A stretch of 64,000 nucleotides of DNA from Nematostella vectensis (lineage: Eukaryota; Cnidaria; Anthozoa; Actiniaria; Edwardsiidae), in the NCBI RefSeq assembly GCF_932526225.1, contig NC_064041.1, forward strand, positions 16,303,888 through 16,367,887, given 5' to 3'. Both the position numbers and the translations under genes were made by a program. The notes under the pieces were generated by a model. It was not told where the DNA came from, did no database searches, and saw only the letters and a list, made by a program, of their open reading frames with translations. Positions 1-27,800 of this stretch are shown one piece after another; position 1 is the stretch's first letter, and each line of letters opens with the position of its first letter.

Positions 1-127
1 ATCAAAGTTTTGTTACAAATATATAACTGTTCACAATTAAATATACTTTTCTAGCTACTCTACCACATAAACAACGCATTCAACCCGATAGATAAGACAG
101 CGGCCACAATACCCAACTAGCTATATC

Positions 128-1066
128 TTCCGACACATCAAACAAAACCTAGTTATTGCGTCACCCTATTACACCATCTTGCTTAATACAGGACAATACT
201 TAAACCTAGTTATTGCCTCACCCTATTACACCATCTTGCTTAATACAGGACAATACTTAAACCTAGTTATTGCGTCACCCTATTACACCATCTTGCTTAA
301 TACAGGACAATACTTAAACCTAGTTATTGCCTCACCCTATTACACCATCTTGCTTAATACAGGACAATACTTAAACCTAGTTATTGCCTCACCCTATTAC
401 ACCATCTTGCTTAATACAGGACAATACTTAAACCTAGTTATTGCCTCACCCTATTACACCATCTTGCTTAATACAGGACAATACTTAAACCTAGTTATTG
501 CCTCACCCTATTACACCATCTTGCTTAATACAGGACAATACTTAAACCTAGTTATTGCGCCACCCTATTACACCATCTTGCTTAATACAGGACAATACTT
601 AAACCTAGTTATTGCCTCACCCTATTACACCATCTTGCTTAATACAGGACAATACTTAAACCTAGTTATTGCGTCACCCTATTACACCATCTTGCTTAAT
701 ACAGGATAATACTTAAACCTAGTTATTGCCTCACCCTATTACACCATCTTGCTTAATACAGGACAATACTTAAACCTAGTTATTGCGCCACCCTATTACA
801 CCATCTTGCTTAATACAGGACAATACTTAAACCTAGTTATTGCGCCACCCTATTACACCATCTTGCTTAATACAGGACAATACTTAAACCTAGTTATTGC
901 GCCACCCTATTACACCATCTTGCTTAATACAGGACAATACTTAAACCTAGTTATTGCGCCACCCTATTACACCATCTTGCTTAATACAGGACAATACTTA
1001 AACCTAGTTATTGCGTCACCCTATTACACCATCTTGCTTAATACAGGACAATACTTACTTTTATAT
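128..1066. repeat. 57-bp minisatellite, about 16 copies
   Basis: A nearly perfect 57-base unit recurs about 16 times. It contains the words TTGCTTAATACAGGACAATA and ACCTAGTTATTGC. Because 57 is divisible by 3, one plus-strand frame stays open across most of the array and is broken only by a single-base variant near 706. Copies differ mainly at a two-base site after ATTGC (GT, CT or GC). No start context, splice site or codon variety suggests a gene; the open frame follows from the unit length. It lies downstream of the 3' end of the minus-strand laminin gene. Confidence 0.95.
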
Positions 1067-1582
1067 TAAATACTAGCTACATACAGCCTACATCACCTTG
1101 TTACTAAATAGACAAATTCTACCACACCTACTTGGTATTCACGACAACTTCTTGGGTACATAATTTTGACACCTCCTACAAAACCTTAAGCCCCCTACAA
1201 ATCTTGAAACTCATATACGACATAGCGTACAACACCTAATTACTACATGCGAAACACCTTACACACCCCACAATACCTGATAACATACGACATAGCGTAC
1301 TTTATTACACATGGTACAACCTACAACACCTTACACACCCCACAACACAACACCTACAACGGGGGGCAAAGCTAGAAGAGAAAATTGGCTGCTTTACTGC
1401 TCATCAATTTCTCTCCTCCGAATTTTACGCTCCTCCCCCCCCCCCCCCCCCCTCGGACAATGTTGGTTTTAAAATGTCCGTAAATAAAAAGCGAACGTAG
1501 ACAACATTGTTTGGTGGGGGGAGGGGGAGGAAAGACATAAAAATCGTTTTAATAGTTTTCTCTACAGTTTTGTCCCCTGTAT
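1067..1582. other. Intergenic spacer with poly(C) tract
   Basis: No gene is seen. The stretch holds scattered fragments of the CCTACAACACC-type repeat that expands just downstream, and a run of 18 C at 1435-1452. Confidence 0.6.
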
Positions 1583-2160
1583 TAGTTACTACATGTGGTA
1601 CAACCTACAACACCCTACAATACTTGACATGGTACAACGTACAACACCCCACAATACTTGACATGGTACAACCTACAACACCCTACAATACTTGACATGG
1701 TACAACCTACAACACCTTAAACACCCTACAATACTTGACATGGTACAACCTACAACCCCTGAAACACCCTACAATACTTGACATGGTACAACCTACAACA
1801 CCTTAAACACCCTACAATACTTGACATGGTACAACCTACAACCCCTGAAACACCCTACAATACTTGACATGGTACAACCTACAACCCCTGAAACACCCTA
1901 CAATACTTGACATGGTACAACCTACAACACCTTAAACACCCTACAATACTTGACATGGTACAACCTACAACACCTTAAACACCCTACAATACTTGACATG
2001 GTACAACCTACAACACCTTAAACACCCTACAATACTTGACATTCACATACGGCATATCGTACAACACCTTAAACACCCTACAATACTTGACATTCACATA
2101 CGGCATATCGTACAACACCCTACAATACTTGACATTCACATACGGCATATCGTACAACAC
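1583..2160. repeat. About 43-bp minisatellite abutting a laminin stop codon
   Basis: Degenerate units carry CACCCTACAATACTTGACAT and TGGTACAACCTACAAC. The last three copies swap in a CACATACGGCATATCGTACA segment. The array ends directly at the TAG stop (2161-2163, minus strand) of the laminin-type gene, so it probably forms the start of its 3' untranslated region. Confidence 0.9.
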
Positions 2161-16564
<14,404 letters not shown>

Positions 16565-17411
16565 TAGTTTTTATCTGTCATCTTTAAGTACAGAGCTTCT
16601 CCCATAGCCATCATTCTGCCTTTTGGTTCTAGCATTAATTGTCTACCTTTAGCCTGTTTGCTAATTAAGCTAGCGGTATTTTGAAAACACGCTTATAAAT
16701 AACTTATGAACAAAGCATAAAGCTATCAAGTGCCATATTATTTAATTAATTAATTGAATTCTCCTTCCACAGGCTGATCGCTAGTGGTACGCTAAATACT
16801 ATAAACGGAAATTTCTATAATTTATATCCGTGTCTCTTAATTGTTGGATTAACCCTAAACTCGTGAAGAATCTTAGGCATTTATCAAAGAAGTATCGCTA
16901 TTCCTATTCTTACCATTATCCAAGCCACATTTACCGCAAACCCCTCATTCACCGAGTAGCGAGCGGGTACTTGAAGATTTGCCAAATCAACTGAGTATTC
17001 TGCCAAATGTCAAGTTATCCACGGTTTAGACATAAAAATAGTTCCCCACCTATCCATTTTCGTATAAGCTTATTTTCATTCCTGTGTGCGATATAAACGA
17101 TGTTTATGTTAAAAAACAAAAATTTGCCAAACAACAACATTCTGCGCCATCCTGCTCTCCAACAATGCTATGTTTTTTGTACCACAGGACACCCAAATCA
17201 TCCGAGTCGATTTTTTTTCAGACCATAACAAAGCTTTACATTCTATTCCCTATTGTTTCCACTTTTTTTGTATAAAATATACCTTAGCTGTATCGATGCC
17301 TTTCTTTTATATCGCTCTATCTAAAGTCCATCTGCGCACGTTTTTTCAATAGTATGATGGGTACCCTGTGTATAGCATTATGGGAACCCTGTGTGTAATA
17401 TTCAAAACAAA
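16565..17411. promoter_or_regulatory. Shared upstream interval between divergent genes
   Basis: This 847-base stretch separates the starts of the minus-strand laminin chain and the plus-strand NDUFAF3-like gene. It is AT-rich and has no supported gene. Two similar words, ATGATGGGTACCCTGTGTAT (near 17352) and TTATGGGAACCCTGTGTGTA, lie just before the NDUFAF3-like ATG. A bidirectional promoter is inferred from the geometry only; no TATA or CCAAT arrangement is convincing. Confidence 0.35.
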
Positions 17412-20134
17412 ATGGCGGCCGTGTGTGCCCGAAGGTTGCTGTTCACAAATACGAGATCTCTACCGCTGTAAGTTACTTGATCTTAGTTATTTGCGTGTAT
17501 TTATGCACCCCTAATTGTTTTGTTTATATCCCATGCGCTTATTTATTATTTGTAATTATAACTGAGTGGTATTTTATTAGTGATTTAACAAACAATAGTA
17601 AAGTTTTAGTTTAAATTTATTATTTTGCATTATTTTGTTAACAGTTGCAATAAGTTAAGGTTTAAAAATGACTCCATCCAGAGGCAAACTCTTTTAAACG
17701 AAATATCATGGGTCAATGTGTCATGAACGATAGGATTTGCTAAGTGTGTGGATGGCGGGGGATTGGTTTACGTCATAGGTATCAAAAAAGCATTTTGTAA
17801 TTTGTAATCTGTCTACGACTTGTCAATTATTCCATAGAAACATTTTCTGTGTTTATCAATTGTGACATCTTATTTACTTGACAGAGTTTACAGAAGGTTT
17901 TCTAACATTGAAAAAGAATCTCCCCAAACCACCGTCAAATTTGTGACGGATAATGATGAAGGAGGAAAGGAGATACCGCCATACGTCACTAAGTACAGCA
18001 CCCAAGGGTTCCGGGTGAAAAACGTGAAAGTGTTTGGCTCGGTGGCAATTATTCCAGACAACTTCTTTCACTGGAAAGTAAGTGGAGGGCATATGGTACT
18101 TTTGAATCATTGTATTTTGATCTAAAATTAGTATAAGACAACAGATTTCAAAAGAAAATTGAAATGGATTAAAATTTTTTTTAAGATTTCTCTTGAGAAC
18201 TCAACATCATTTACTCAAATCCTCGAGGGAAACAAAAAGGTCTTGAGTTACAATACAATTTCATAGGCCTTCGCATAACAACCATAAAAAATTTCTAACT
18301 TATGGCTGGGGGGTTCATTTTATCTACGTAGAAATTTCTGAAAACTTTTGTCTAGGGAACTTGAGTTCAGTTTGAGTTTCCATCACCCAAGTTCAAGTCC
18401 TTTGAGTTTCTCCATTTCTCAGATTAACATAATGAACTATTTTTGGCTGCACTACATTAGAGTGAATAAATTCATATTCAATGGAACCCCATTAATACGG
18501 ATCCTCAGGACTTTTTAAATTATTTATAGGGGTCACAAAGGCCCTTTCAAGGCATTTTCTCCTGTATTTTAGATAGTGTCTCATACATTTACTGTATTTT
18601 TGGCTGCTAAAAGGGGGGCCCCGCCCCCCTAGGCCACCCCCTGGGGTGTCCTTATTAAGCAGGCTGCCCTAAACAACGTCAAAAATGCTTTTTAAACACT
18701 TAGAATGCATGCTTCGGCGACATAACATGTTTCATATTGAAATTTTAATCTTTATAACTCATGTATTAAGTTACATTTGGATAAAGTACTTCTGCCAACT
18801 AGTGACATGTTCCAGTTATTTCTTTGTTACTCAAATTTATAATATATATATTTCTTTAAACAACAACACCTTCCTCAATCTTTCTTGTGATTGCCAATTT
18901 AAACTCAATTGTTCTAACAAGTCTGTTATAATACTGTAATTCAACAAGGTTTGAAAACTCTGATCAGAAGGCCTTTTTAAAAAATCAATATCCTGGAAGT
19001 GCAAGACTGAAATTTCTTTTGTCCATAAAGCGAGGTTAAATTTTGTATGAAAAATGTCTTTCAGGACACATAAGTGCCTGTAGTCCATATTAAGGGGTGT
19101 CCGTATAAAGCAAGTTAAATTATAAGAGAATATATGAGACTTCTGTCAGGACTTTGAATATTGTCCAGAAAAACATGCTGTCCATAGAATGATGTTCCAC
19201 TGTACAATAAATAAACTGTCTCTACATTGATAGGTGCAGAGACCAGAGGAGATCTCCCCTGAGAGCCTTTCTCTCTTCACCCTCACAGATCCCCCCACAG
19301 GTGAGTAAATATCCCAACTGAACAGAATGTTAAATTATCTCTATGTTAGCTAGCTTAGTTATAATTATTATGGCAAGGTGATCAAATTTGCAGTTTCTAA
19401 TGTAGAAAGGCCAGGTTTAAACACCTTTTCAAGCATTCCAGAACATCTGTTACTTTCTCTTGACAGTTTAGCCATTTGTGTCTTCAGGATGTACTGATAA
19501 GTGATTTTATTGCAGAAATTGTTGTAGTTGGAACAGGGGAAAAGATTGTAAGGCTTTCTCCCAAGGTCTATAAATACATGAAGGAGAACAGAATACTCCT
19601 TGAAGTACAAGATACAGTAAGTGATAAACAGAGAGCCTTTGAACATCATTGAGGCTCTGTCAGCCTCAATTTTGTCATTCTAACAAAGTACCAAGTTGGA
19701 TCCATTTCCATCGGCTGATTTAGAAAAGCAGATGATATATTCTCAATAGAGTTTGACAAATGTAGCATAAGGTTTTGTTTTTAGATCGTTATTTTAAGAT
19801 CTCCTCTCATATTTGTCTTAATGTATTCATTGATATTGATTGGAAACAATAAAAAAAGGTGTTGGTGACTAAAAAATTTCAAACGTGTTTATTTATGTCC
19901 AGTTTTTCCAACATGCCTTCATAGACCATGTTTTTTTTTCCACAGCTTGTCTATAGTCTTGCCAGCTTGACCTTTTGTCCAGTCTTAATATCGCATAAAC
20001 TGTTGTGGGAACTGACTGACTTATCATATATTATTGTGTTGTAGAAAAATGCAGCAGCAACATTCAACTTCATGCTCGAGGAGGGGCGACTGGTCGGCGC
20101 TGCACTTATACCCCCCCTTACAATCAAGGATTAA
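17412..20134 (+). CDS. NDUFAF3: NDUFAF3-like complex I assembly factor
   Basis: Predicted mitochondrial matrix protein of 168 residues (human about 184). The family acts with NDUFAF4 in early assembly of respiratory complex I. Exons: 17412-17467, 17885-18077, 19234-19300, 19516-19616, 20045-20134, all with GT/AG borders and matching phases. The start ATG follows CAAA and opens a basic, Ser/Leu-rich leader (MAAVCARRLLFTNTRSL) typical of a mitochondrial presequence. The Mth938-type core shows GFRVKNVKVFGSVAIIPDNF, SLFTLTDPPTGEIVVVGTG, LLEVQDTKNAAATFNF and the terminal EEGRLVGAALIPP, all close to NDUFAF3. AAMDC shares the fold but lacks this presequence and the GAALIPP tail. It lies between the two laminin genes, with no evident functional tie to them. 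Confidence 0.93.
18480..19200. repeat. Diverged GTGTCC-TTATTAA dispersed repeat
   Basis: Intron of the NDUFAF3-like gene. Words such as GGAACCCCATTAATACGGAT, GGGTGTCCTTATTAAGCAGG and GGGGTGTCCGTATAAAGCAA recur here and resemble sequence at 36660-37110 and 41030-41280. Probably fragments of one interspersed repeat family; no coding frame is seen. Confidence 0.45.
19651..19755. mobile_element. Partial MITE-like element, inverted orientation
   Basis: Begins GAGGCTCTGTCAGCCTCAAT and continues TTTGTCATTCTAACAAAGTA then TCCATTTCCATCGGCTGATT, the reverse complement of the copies at 5878 and 40393. It lies in the last intron of the NDUFAF3-like gene. Confidence 0.6.
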
Positions 20135-20503
20135 ATCAAACCAGGGTGTGCCGATGGGAGAGTCATGGGACCACACAGTCTCATGTTTGCATCAGTAGAC
20201 GCCAAGCCAGGGAGAGTAGGGATGTTGTCTTTATTTGCAGAGAGAAGAAAGAACTGCTTAGACGTTGTCTTTATTTGCAGAGAGAAGGAAGAACTGCTTA
20301 GACAAAGACCATATACAAAAAATATGTAAAATCTGAGTATTTTTTTTAAAAGAGGAAGTCTGTATATGGCCGACAGGTGGGGGTCACCTTATAAGTGTTG
20401 ATTTTTGTGCTTATCTGCTCACTGAGGTAAGCCAAGATGCTGATTGGTCAGCTATAAATAGGGAAAACCCCCAAAATCAACCAGTTCTCAAGAGGGAGCC
20501 CTA

Positions 20504-20720
20504 ATGTTGTTTGTTTATTTGTTGTTGTTTAAGATCTTTGTTTATTTGTTGTTGTTTAAGATCTTTGTTTATTTGTTGTTGTTTGAGATCTTTGTTTATT
20601 TGTTGTTGTTTAAGATCTTTGTTTATTTGTTGTTGTTTAAGATCTTTGTGTATTTGTTGTTGTTTAAGATCTTTGTTTATTGTTGTTTAAGATCTTTGTT
20701 TATTTGTTGTTGTTTAAGAT
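20504..20720. repeat. 27-bp TTTATTTGTTGTTGTTTAAG array
   Basis: Eight to nine copies of a 27-base unit (TTTATTTGTTGTTGTTTAAG plus ATCTTTG) in the spacer between the NDUFAF3-like and laminin gamma genes. One unit is shortened. The hydrophobic open frame across it is a repeat artefact. Confidence 0.93.
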
Positions 20721-21654
20721 CGGGTAAGCTTGAGCCCTAGGGGGGGATGGCTATGAAAAAGGTCGTTTTTCTTTTATTCGATTTTAAATCTATAAAATAA
20801 TTCGAGTTAAAATCCAAACCTTTGTTTGGAAACAGACGATAACCCTCCCCCTCCCCCCCCCCCCGTAAGTGTACAATTTTAACAAGGTAACAGAAGGCAG
20901 AGAAGAGAGGAAAAACCTTGACAACGTTAAAAAAAGTTTAAAGAAAAACAAAACAGAAAATATAAACCACAAACTGTAAAAAGAGAATACATTTCTTTAT
21001 CATTCGATTCGTGAAAGCTGTAATCGCTGAACGATCTGCCATTTTGCTTTGCGTGGAAACCAAAAAAATGTTTGCACGCGATGCTATATTCATGTAGTGC
21101 TCTAGACATGTCAGTCAGGGTCCCACAAGAAGAAATGTCTCGACTTTATTTGAGGTTACTCTGCGTGGTCGTGCACTGATAGATTTCTTGCCGAAAGGTT
21201 GCGTTTGTAAATTATGTTGAGGTCGGATGTTAGAAAAGTCTACTGAGGCAATTTAGAGTTTGACCTACGCGGTTTTATTCTATTTTTGGTGAGACTTTTT
21301 CAACATTTTGACACGCAAAGTGCTGAATTTTATATGTCACGCGGAAAGGTTGCGTTACACGTTTAGTCTCGTCATTCTCACTCTGTCACGACACGAGTCT
21401 GATAAACCGCGTGACCCTAAACACTCAGGACCCAGACGGGAAACAAACCAGCCGCTTTCCGTCTGAATGGGAATAATTCCAGCCGATCATCCGAACATTT
21501 GATCTAGGTGCCTTGAGGGATCTTTAACTGCCTCAAACTCGACGGTTAGCGGGGATATTGGTTTATCCAGGTGTTGGTAATGGGTTGTTGCCGGAAAGAA
21601 AGCAATGCCATGTCTCACGCCTCTGGGCGGTATCTCTCAGAGGAAATCCTCATA

Positions 21655-21725
21655 TTACCGGACAGTGCTCTGATTGGCTGATAGAACAATAGTAGCGGAA
21701 GAAGCCAATCGGGTACCCGTCGCGG
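21655..21725 (+). promoter_or_regulatory. Candidate CCAAT-box promoter region
   Basis: Two CCAAT-type boxes in opposite orientation (CTGATTGGCTGA and GAAGCCAATCGGG) lie about 150-200 bases before the laminin gamma ATG. Placement fits a proximal promoter, but the transcription start is not known. Confidence 0.3.
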
Positions 21726-21872
21726 GCTTTCATCTGCCACATTAGTTCAGCAGTGAAGAGGTCTTTCAACAGCTTGGGGTCAGCAAATTGCTCACATATC
21801 ATTCGCTCTGAAGGGATATCACATTTTCGGGAGGCCTCCTTGCCGCTGAGGAATTCCACACACCAAGACAAG

Positions 21873-24800
21873 ATGGATGTGTGTTTGCGAGTTTCGTTCT
21901 GCCTGTGCTCTCGTAGTGCCGTCAGCCTCATTCTACTCGCTCTCCTTGGCGCTCTTACCCCACACAGTTCTGTCGGACAACTGCAGATTCAATGTTATGA
22001 TAGCCAGGGCCGGGCTCAGCGATGTATGCCTCAGTTCGGTAACGCCGCGTTCGGTAAGCGGGTCATATCTAATAATACTTGTGGGGACCCGCCGAAGAAG
22101 TTCTGCGTACAGACGGGAGTATTAGAGGTCCGCAAGGAGTGTGAGATGTGCAACTCATCGGACCCCGCGTTAGAGCACCCGGCGCTGAAAATCACGGACA
22201 TCAAGGACGATACGAATCGTACATGGTGGCAGTCTGAGACTCTGCTTGAGAACCCCGACAAACCCGTCACACTAACTCTAGACCTGGGCAAATCCTACGA
22301 TGTGTCGTATATACGAATACGATTCCGATCCCCGCGGCCCGAGAGTATGGCAATCTACAAGAAGACGACTCCATCCAGTAAATGGATCCCGTACCAGTAT
22401 TTTAGCGCGACTTGTGAGAAGACTTATGGGGTCACGACCAACGGGATTGTAGACCCGAGGAACCAACAAGTCGCATTATGCACGGACGCGTTTAGTACCA
22501 TCACCCCTCTGACAGGCGGCAACGTTGCGTTCAGCACCCTAGAAGATCGACCCGACGCGTATAACTTCGACAACTCTCCCGCACTGCAAGAGTGGGTCAC
22601 CGCGGTTGCCGTGCGAATTCATTTGCGGCGAATGAACACATTCGGTGATGAAGTGTTCGGGGATCCGAATGTTTTACGGAGCTACTATTACGCTATTATT
22701 GATCTGTCTATCGGAGGGCGATGCAAGTGTAATGGCCATGCCTCGGAGTGTGAGGAGACCCGCTTATGGGACGGGCAGACCCGGCTCCAGTGCAAATGTC
22801 AGCATAACACTGAAGGGGTTGACTGTGAGAGGTGCAAGCCCCTCTACAATGACAGACCATGGGCGCGAGCGTCTTCTAGGAATGCCAACGAATGTGTTCG
22901 TAAGTATTTCCCTCAGGGGAATATCACTATGAAATAACGTAATTATTTCCCCTGTTAGTTTCCTCGAGGTGAATATGCGTTCTTATGTGTTTTTTTATTC
23001 ACTTTGTAAACACTATCAAAACAGGCTTGCTAGTAAAGCCACCCAACGAAAAGTCCTCTGTGGTGACATATCTTTCGCGTTACGATGTTTTTATAACCCG
23101 AGTCCGGCACAAACAACACGCGAAATACCCCGTGCAGTCATAGAAGAAAGCTGTATTCCCAGGGAGGAATAAACACCGAATCCATATGTCATCTATGTGG
23201 AAATGTGGAATATCCTCTGACAATGCCCATGTAGTGTTGATATATTACGTGTTATTTCACGCCTGTCATTTCATGATGATCAAACAATAACTCTATGTTC
23301 TTACTTGCCCGAGTTTGTAATAGAATCGTAGAATATCGCGTAATATTACCCTGCTAACGATGCCGCTCATAGTATAGTATTACACATAGATATCATGCGA
23401 TATTGAATGGTGCGCACAAAGTTTGCGCGGTTTCTGGGTCACATTATATGTGGTATCCCTACTCCCTCCATGCGAGGCTCCCCACAATTATGCAATCTGG
23501 CCAGACTTTTTCTCTACTCTGTGCTAGCCTTTTAAAAGAATCCAGCCGACAGAGTAAACGTCGGATGTCAGCCGCCATTTTGTCATCGTAGCAAAGTACC
23601 AAATGAAAAAAATCATCAATTTTCATCGACTTATTTGGAGAAGCTATTTATTGCGATACTTTCGATTGAATTGAGGAAATAAATTATAACACACAATCCC
23701 GTCATGCTTCGCAACAGGCCGAAGTCAGGCTTCAGGGACGGAATTCCGTCCCAGTTCTACTTCCGGAACTATCTGATTGTTGTGTTCAAGGCTTTTTTGT
23801 TTGCTTCCTTGTTGATGTAAACAATGGTATAGCTGATCAGTATATTTGAATAATTGATGACAACGTATCGGCATGCTTGTCACCCACGATGAAACTGTTA
23901 AGTGAATGTTTCGAGAACTAAAAAACACGGTTTTAATCCACACAACGCATCCATTTCCATCGGCTAATTCAAATCGAGATACTTTCAATCAAATATCGTT
24001 AATAACGTTTCAGACTTCATTCGTGGATGGTTATTGTGAAGTTATTTTCAATCAAATATCGTAAATAACGTTTCAGACTTCATTCGTGGATGGTTATTGT
24101 GGAGTTATTTTCAATCAAATATCGTTATTCACGTTTCAGACTTCATCAGTGGATGGTTATTGTGAAGTTATTTTCAATCAAATATCGTTATTCACGTTTC
24201 AGACTTCATTAGTGGATGGTTATTGTGAAGTTATTTTCAATCAAATATCGTTAAAAACGTTTCAGACTTCATTCGTGGATGGTTATTGTGAAGTTTTTTT
24301 CAATCAAATATCGTTAAAAACGTTTCAGACTTCATTCGTGGATGGTTATTTGAAGTTATTTTCGTGCATGTCATATTTTTTGTATTTTCTTTTGCAAGCA
24401 TTCATAAGTGTTGATCGACATTTTTTAAACTTCTTGTGTTTGGCGTTGTGTGCGTGTCTCGGAGCATAGTGAGAGCGATTACGTTGCTTTCAGTGTGACT
24501 TCTGCTTAATTTCCAATAGCAACAATAGGCAACTTGCACCAAGAAGTCACGTGACCTTTGGAGAGACAAACTCACGCAACACCGAAATCGCTGTGACCGT
24601 CACGCCAGCGAAGAATCCTTTAATAAAAATAATCCCTTTCTGACAACTTTCTTGCTTTTCGTAAGCGCTGAAAAAGTCGCTTTTTTGCGCAAGTGTGCGC
24701 TTGTAGTTTGTAGTTATCGTGCGTGACACTAAGAGCGATGCTAGCAGACTAGTGCGCTTTCGGACCCGAGTGGAATGAAAAGTATGTTTGCACCAAAAAG

Positions 24801-27800
24801 GCCGAGCCAATCAACTAAGAGGATTAGAGGCTTCTCACGGCACGACACATGACGAATGGCGCACACGGACACGCCTTTCAATCACGCAACGCACGCTTAG
24901 AATCTTTTCATGTTTGGAATTGTTTTCGAGATTTCATCTTTGCCCCAGAACCAAAAACAAATGAATAAAGTTCTTGCCACAAGGTTCGACGTCTAATAAT
25001 TAAGTGGGAGGTATGCACACACCTGGCAAACAGACTGGCTTTTGTTTCTGAGCCGATTGAGCAAGAGCCCTCTAGTTTCTCCTCTAGTTCGAGTTGAGCC
25101 TTTCTGTCCGTGTGAAGACATGGGCGGGAACCTATGTGGGATATTTACAAACTCACGCAAACTGGAATTTCCGCCTGAAGCAACTACCGTCTTCATGTTT
25201 CAAGACCTTCCGTAACTGTGACCTGTTAAAATAGATCGCGGGACCTCCCGCAAGTTCGACTTCCCTCCGACATCTCGAGAAAAAGCCCTTAATGTACGAG
25301 ATCTTCCAAATCGACGAATGGTTGATATAACTGAGTGTTTGATGGCACCAAAAGGGTTTTTCTTGTACCAAAAATGAAATTCGAATATTCGCAAAGCTGA
25401 ACTCGTTCTCATAGGTTAACTAAACTCTCTTTGTTGTAACAGCTGTTAACATGACCGACCAATTATCTTTGCATAAGTTATTTGAAACTTTTGATAACTT
25501 AAGAATCTGTTTGGAGAACTCATCTAATATTGTTGTTCAAGATCTCGACAACTTGTTTGGATCACCGTTTTAATTTAATCACTTTTCAAACACTGCGCAA
25601 TACACCTCAACACACTGCGCAATACACCTCAACACACTGCGCAATACACCTCAACACACTGCGCAATGCACTTCTCACACATTGCCTTTCCCTCCTAAAG
25701 CTGTAACTGTAACGGTCTTCCCAGGGGACTGGACCTAGTTGTACATGTCACGCAATACACTTCTCACACATTGCCTTTCCCTCCCAAAGCTGTAACTGTA
25801 ACGGTCTTCCCAGGGGACTGGACCTAGTTGTACATGTCACGCAATACACTTCTCACACATTGCCTTTCCCTCCCAAAGCTGTAACTGTAACGGTCTTCCC
25901 ATGGGACTGGGCCTAGTTGTACATGTCACGCAATACACTTCTCACACATTGCCTTTCCCTCCCAAAGCTGTAACTGTAACGGTCTTCCCAGGGGACTGGA
26001 CCTAGTTGTACATGTCACGCAATACACTTCTCACACATTGCCTTTCCCTCCCAAAGCTGTAACTGTAACGGTCTTCCCATGGGACTGGGCCTAGTTGTAC
26101 ATGTCACGCAATACGCTTCTCACACATTGCCCTTCCCTCCCAAGGCTGTAATTGTAACGGTCTGGCTGAGAGCTGTGTGTTTGACGAGGCATTGTACCGA
26201 CAAACGGGACATGGCGGACGATGCCAAAACTGCAAACAGAACACGGACGGTCCGAACTGCGAGCGATGTAAGGAGAACTTCTACCGTAAGACCAGCCTTG
26301 AGCCGTGCGTGGCGTGTGGATGCAACCCTGTTGGCTCGGTCTCTCTGCAGTGTAACAGTGAAGGCCAGTGCAGGTGTAAACCGGGCGTTACTGGAATCAA
26401 GTGTGACAAATGCCAGGCGAACTACTTCGGCTTCTCGCAGACTGGATGCAGGTCAGTACATTTGGAGGGGAGGTTAGTTAGGGAAGGGTAAGATAGTCAG
26501 AGGGTATGGAAGGGGAGGGGAGGGTGGGGAGGTTAGTTAGGGTAGGGTAAGGTAGTCAGAGGGTATGGAAGGGGAGGGGAGGGTGGGGAGGTTAGTTAGG
26601 GTAGGGTAAGGTGGTCAGAGGGTATGGAAGGGGAGGGGAGGGTGGGGAGGTTAGTTAGGGTAGGGTAAGGTGGTCAGAGGGTATGGAAGGGGAGGGGAGG
26701 ATGGGGAGGTTAGTTAGGGTAGGGTAAGGTAGTCAGAGGGTATGGAAGGGGAGGGGAGGGTGGGGAGGTTAGTTAGGGTAGGGTAAGGTAGTCAGAGGGT
26801 ATTGAAGGGGAGGGGAGGGTGGGGAGGTTAGTTAGAGTAGGGTAAGATTGTCAGAGGGTATGGAAGGGGAGGGGAGGGGAGGGTGGGGAGGGGAGGTTAG
26901 TTAGGGTAGGGTAAGGTGGTCAGAGGGTATGGAAGGAGAGGGGAGGGGAGGGGAGGATGGGGAGGTTAGTTAGGGTAGGGTAAGGTAGTCAGAGGGTATT
27001 GAAGGGGAGGGGAGGGTGGGGAGGTTAGTTAGAGTAGGGTAAGATTGTCAGAGGGTATGGAAGGGGAGGGGAGGGGAGGGTGGGGAGGGGAGGTTAGTTA
27101 GGGTAGGGTAAGGTGGTCAGAGGGTATGGAAGGAGAGGGGAGGGGAGGGTGGGGAGGGGAGGTTAGTTAGGGTAGGGTAAGGTGGTCAGAGGGTATGGAA
27201 GGAGAGGGGAGGGTGAGGAGGTTAGTAAGGGTAGGGTAAGGTGGTCAGAGGGTATGGAAGGGGAGGGGAGGGTGGGGAGGTTAGTTAGGGTAGGGTAAGG
27301 TGGTCAGAGGGTATGGAAGGGGAGGGGAGGGTGGGAAGGGGAGGTTTTTTAGGGTAGGGTAAGGTAGTCAGAGGGTATGGAAGGGGAGGGGAGGGTGGGG
27401 AGGTTAGTTAGGGTAGGGTAAGGTAGTCAGAGGGTATGGAAAGGGTGGGGAGGGGAGGTTAGTTAGGGTGGGGTAAGGTAGTCAGAGGGTATGGAAGGGG
27501 AGGGGAGGGTGGGGAGGTTAGTTAGGGTAGGGTAAGGTAGTCAGAGAGTATGGAAGGGGAGGATGGGGAGGTTAGTTAGGGTAGGGTAAGGTAGTCAGAG
27601 GGTATGGAAGGGGAGGGGAGGGTGAGGAGGTTAGTAAGGGTAGGGTAAGGTGGTCAGAGGGTATGGAAGGGGAGGGGAGGGTGGGGAGGTTAGTTAGGGT
27701 AGGGTAAGGTAGTCAGAGGGTATTGAAGGGGAGGGGAGGGTGGGGAGGTTAGTTAGAGTAGGGTAAGATTGTCAGAGGGTATGGAAGGGGAGGGGAGGGG

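Larger units (their letters stand above)
20135..21872. other. Intergenic region upstream of laminin gamma
   Basis: No supported gene. It holds a 41-base direct duplication near 20219-20301 (GTTGTCTTTATTTGCAGAGA...), an AT-rich 27-bp array at 20504-20720, a CCCTCCCC...C tract near 20847-20863, and the probable promoter and 5' untranslated region of the laminin gamma gene. Confidence 0.55.

Noticed and set aside
128-1066. CRISPR-like direct repeats
   Set aside because: Units are contiguous without unique spacers and the context is a spliced eukaryotic genome.
179-1069. 176- and 106-residue open frames
   Set aside because: The 57-bp unit keeps one frame open; no start context, splice partners or non-repeat sequence.
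21753-21872. Upstream in-frame ATG for laminin gamma
   Set aside because: Using it would put 40 polar residues before the hydrophobic signal peptide; the ATG at 21873 fits secretion.
24540-25412. Several 60-90-residue minus-strand frames in laminin gamma intron 1
   Set aside because: They share degenerate words (LREFV, phrases around CTCACGCAA) that suggest a diverged dispersed repeat; no splice-consistent exon or known family was found.
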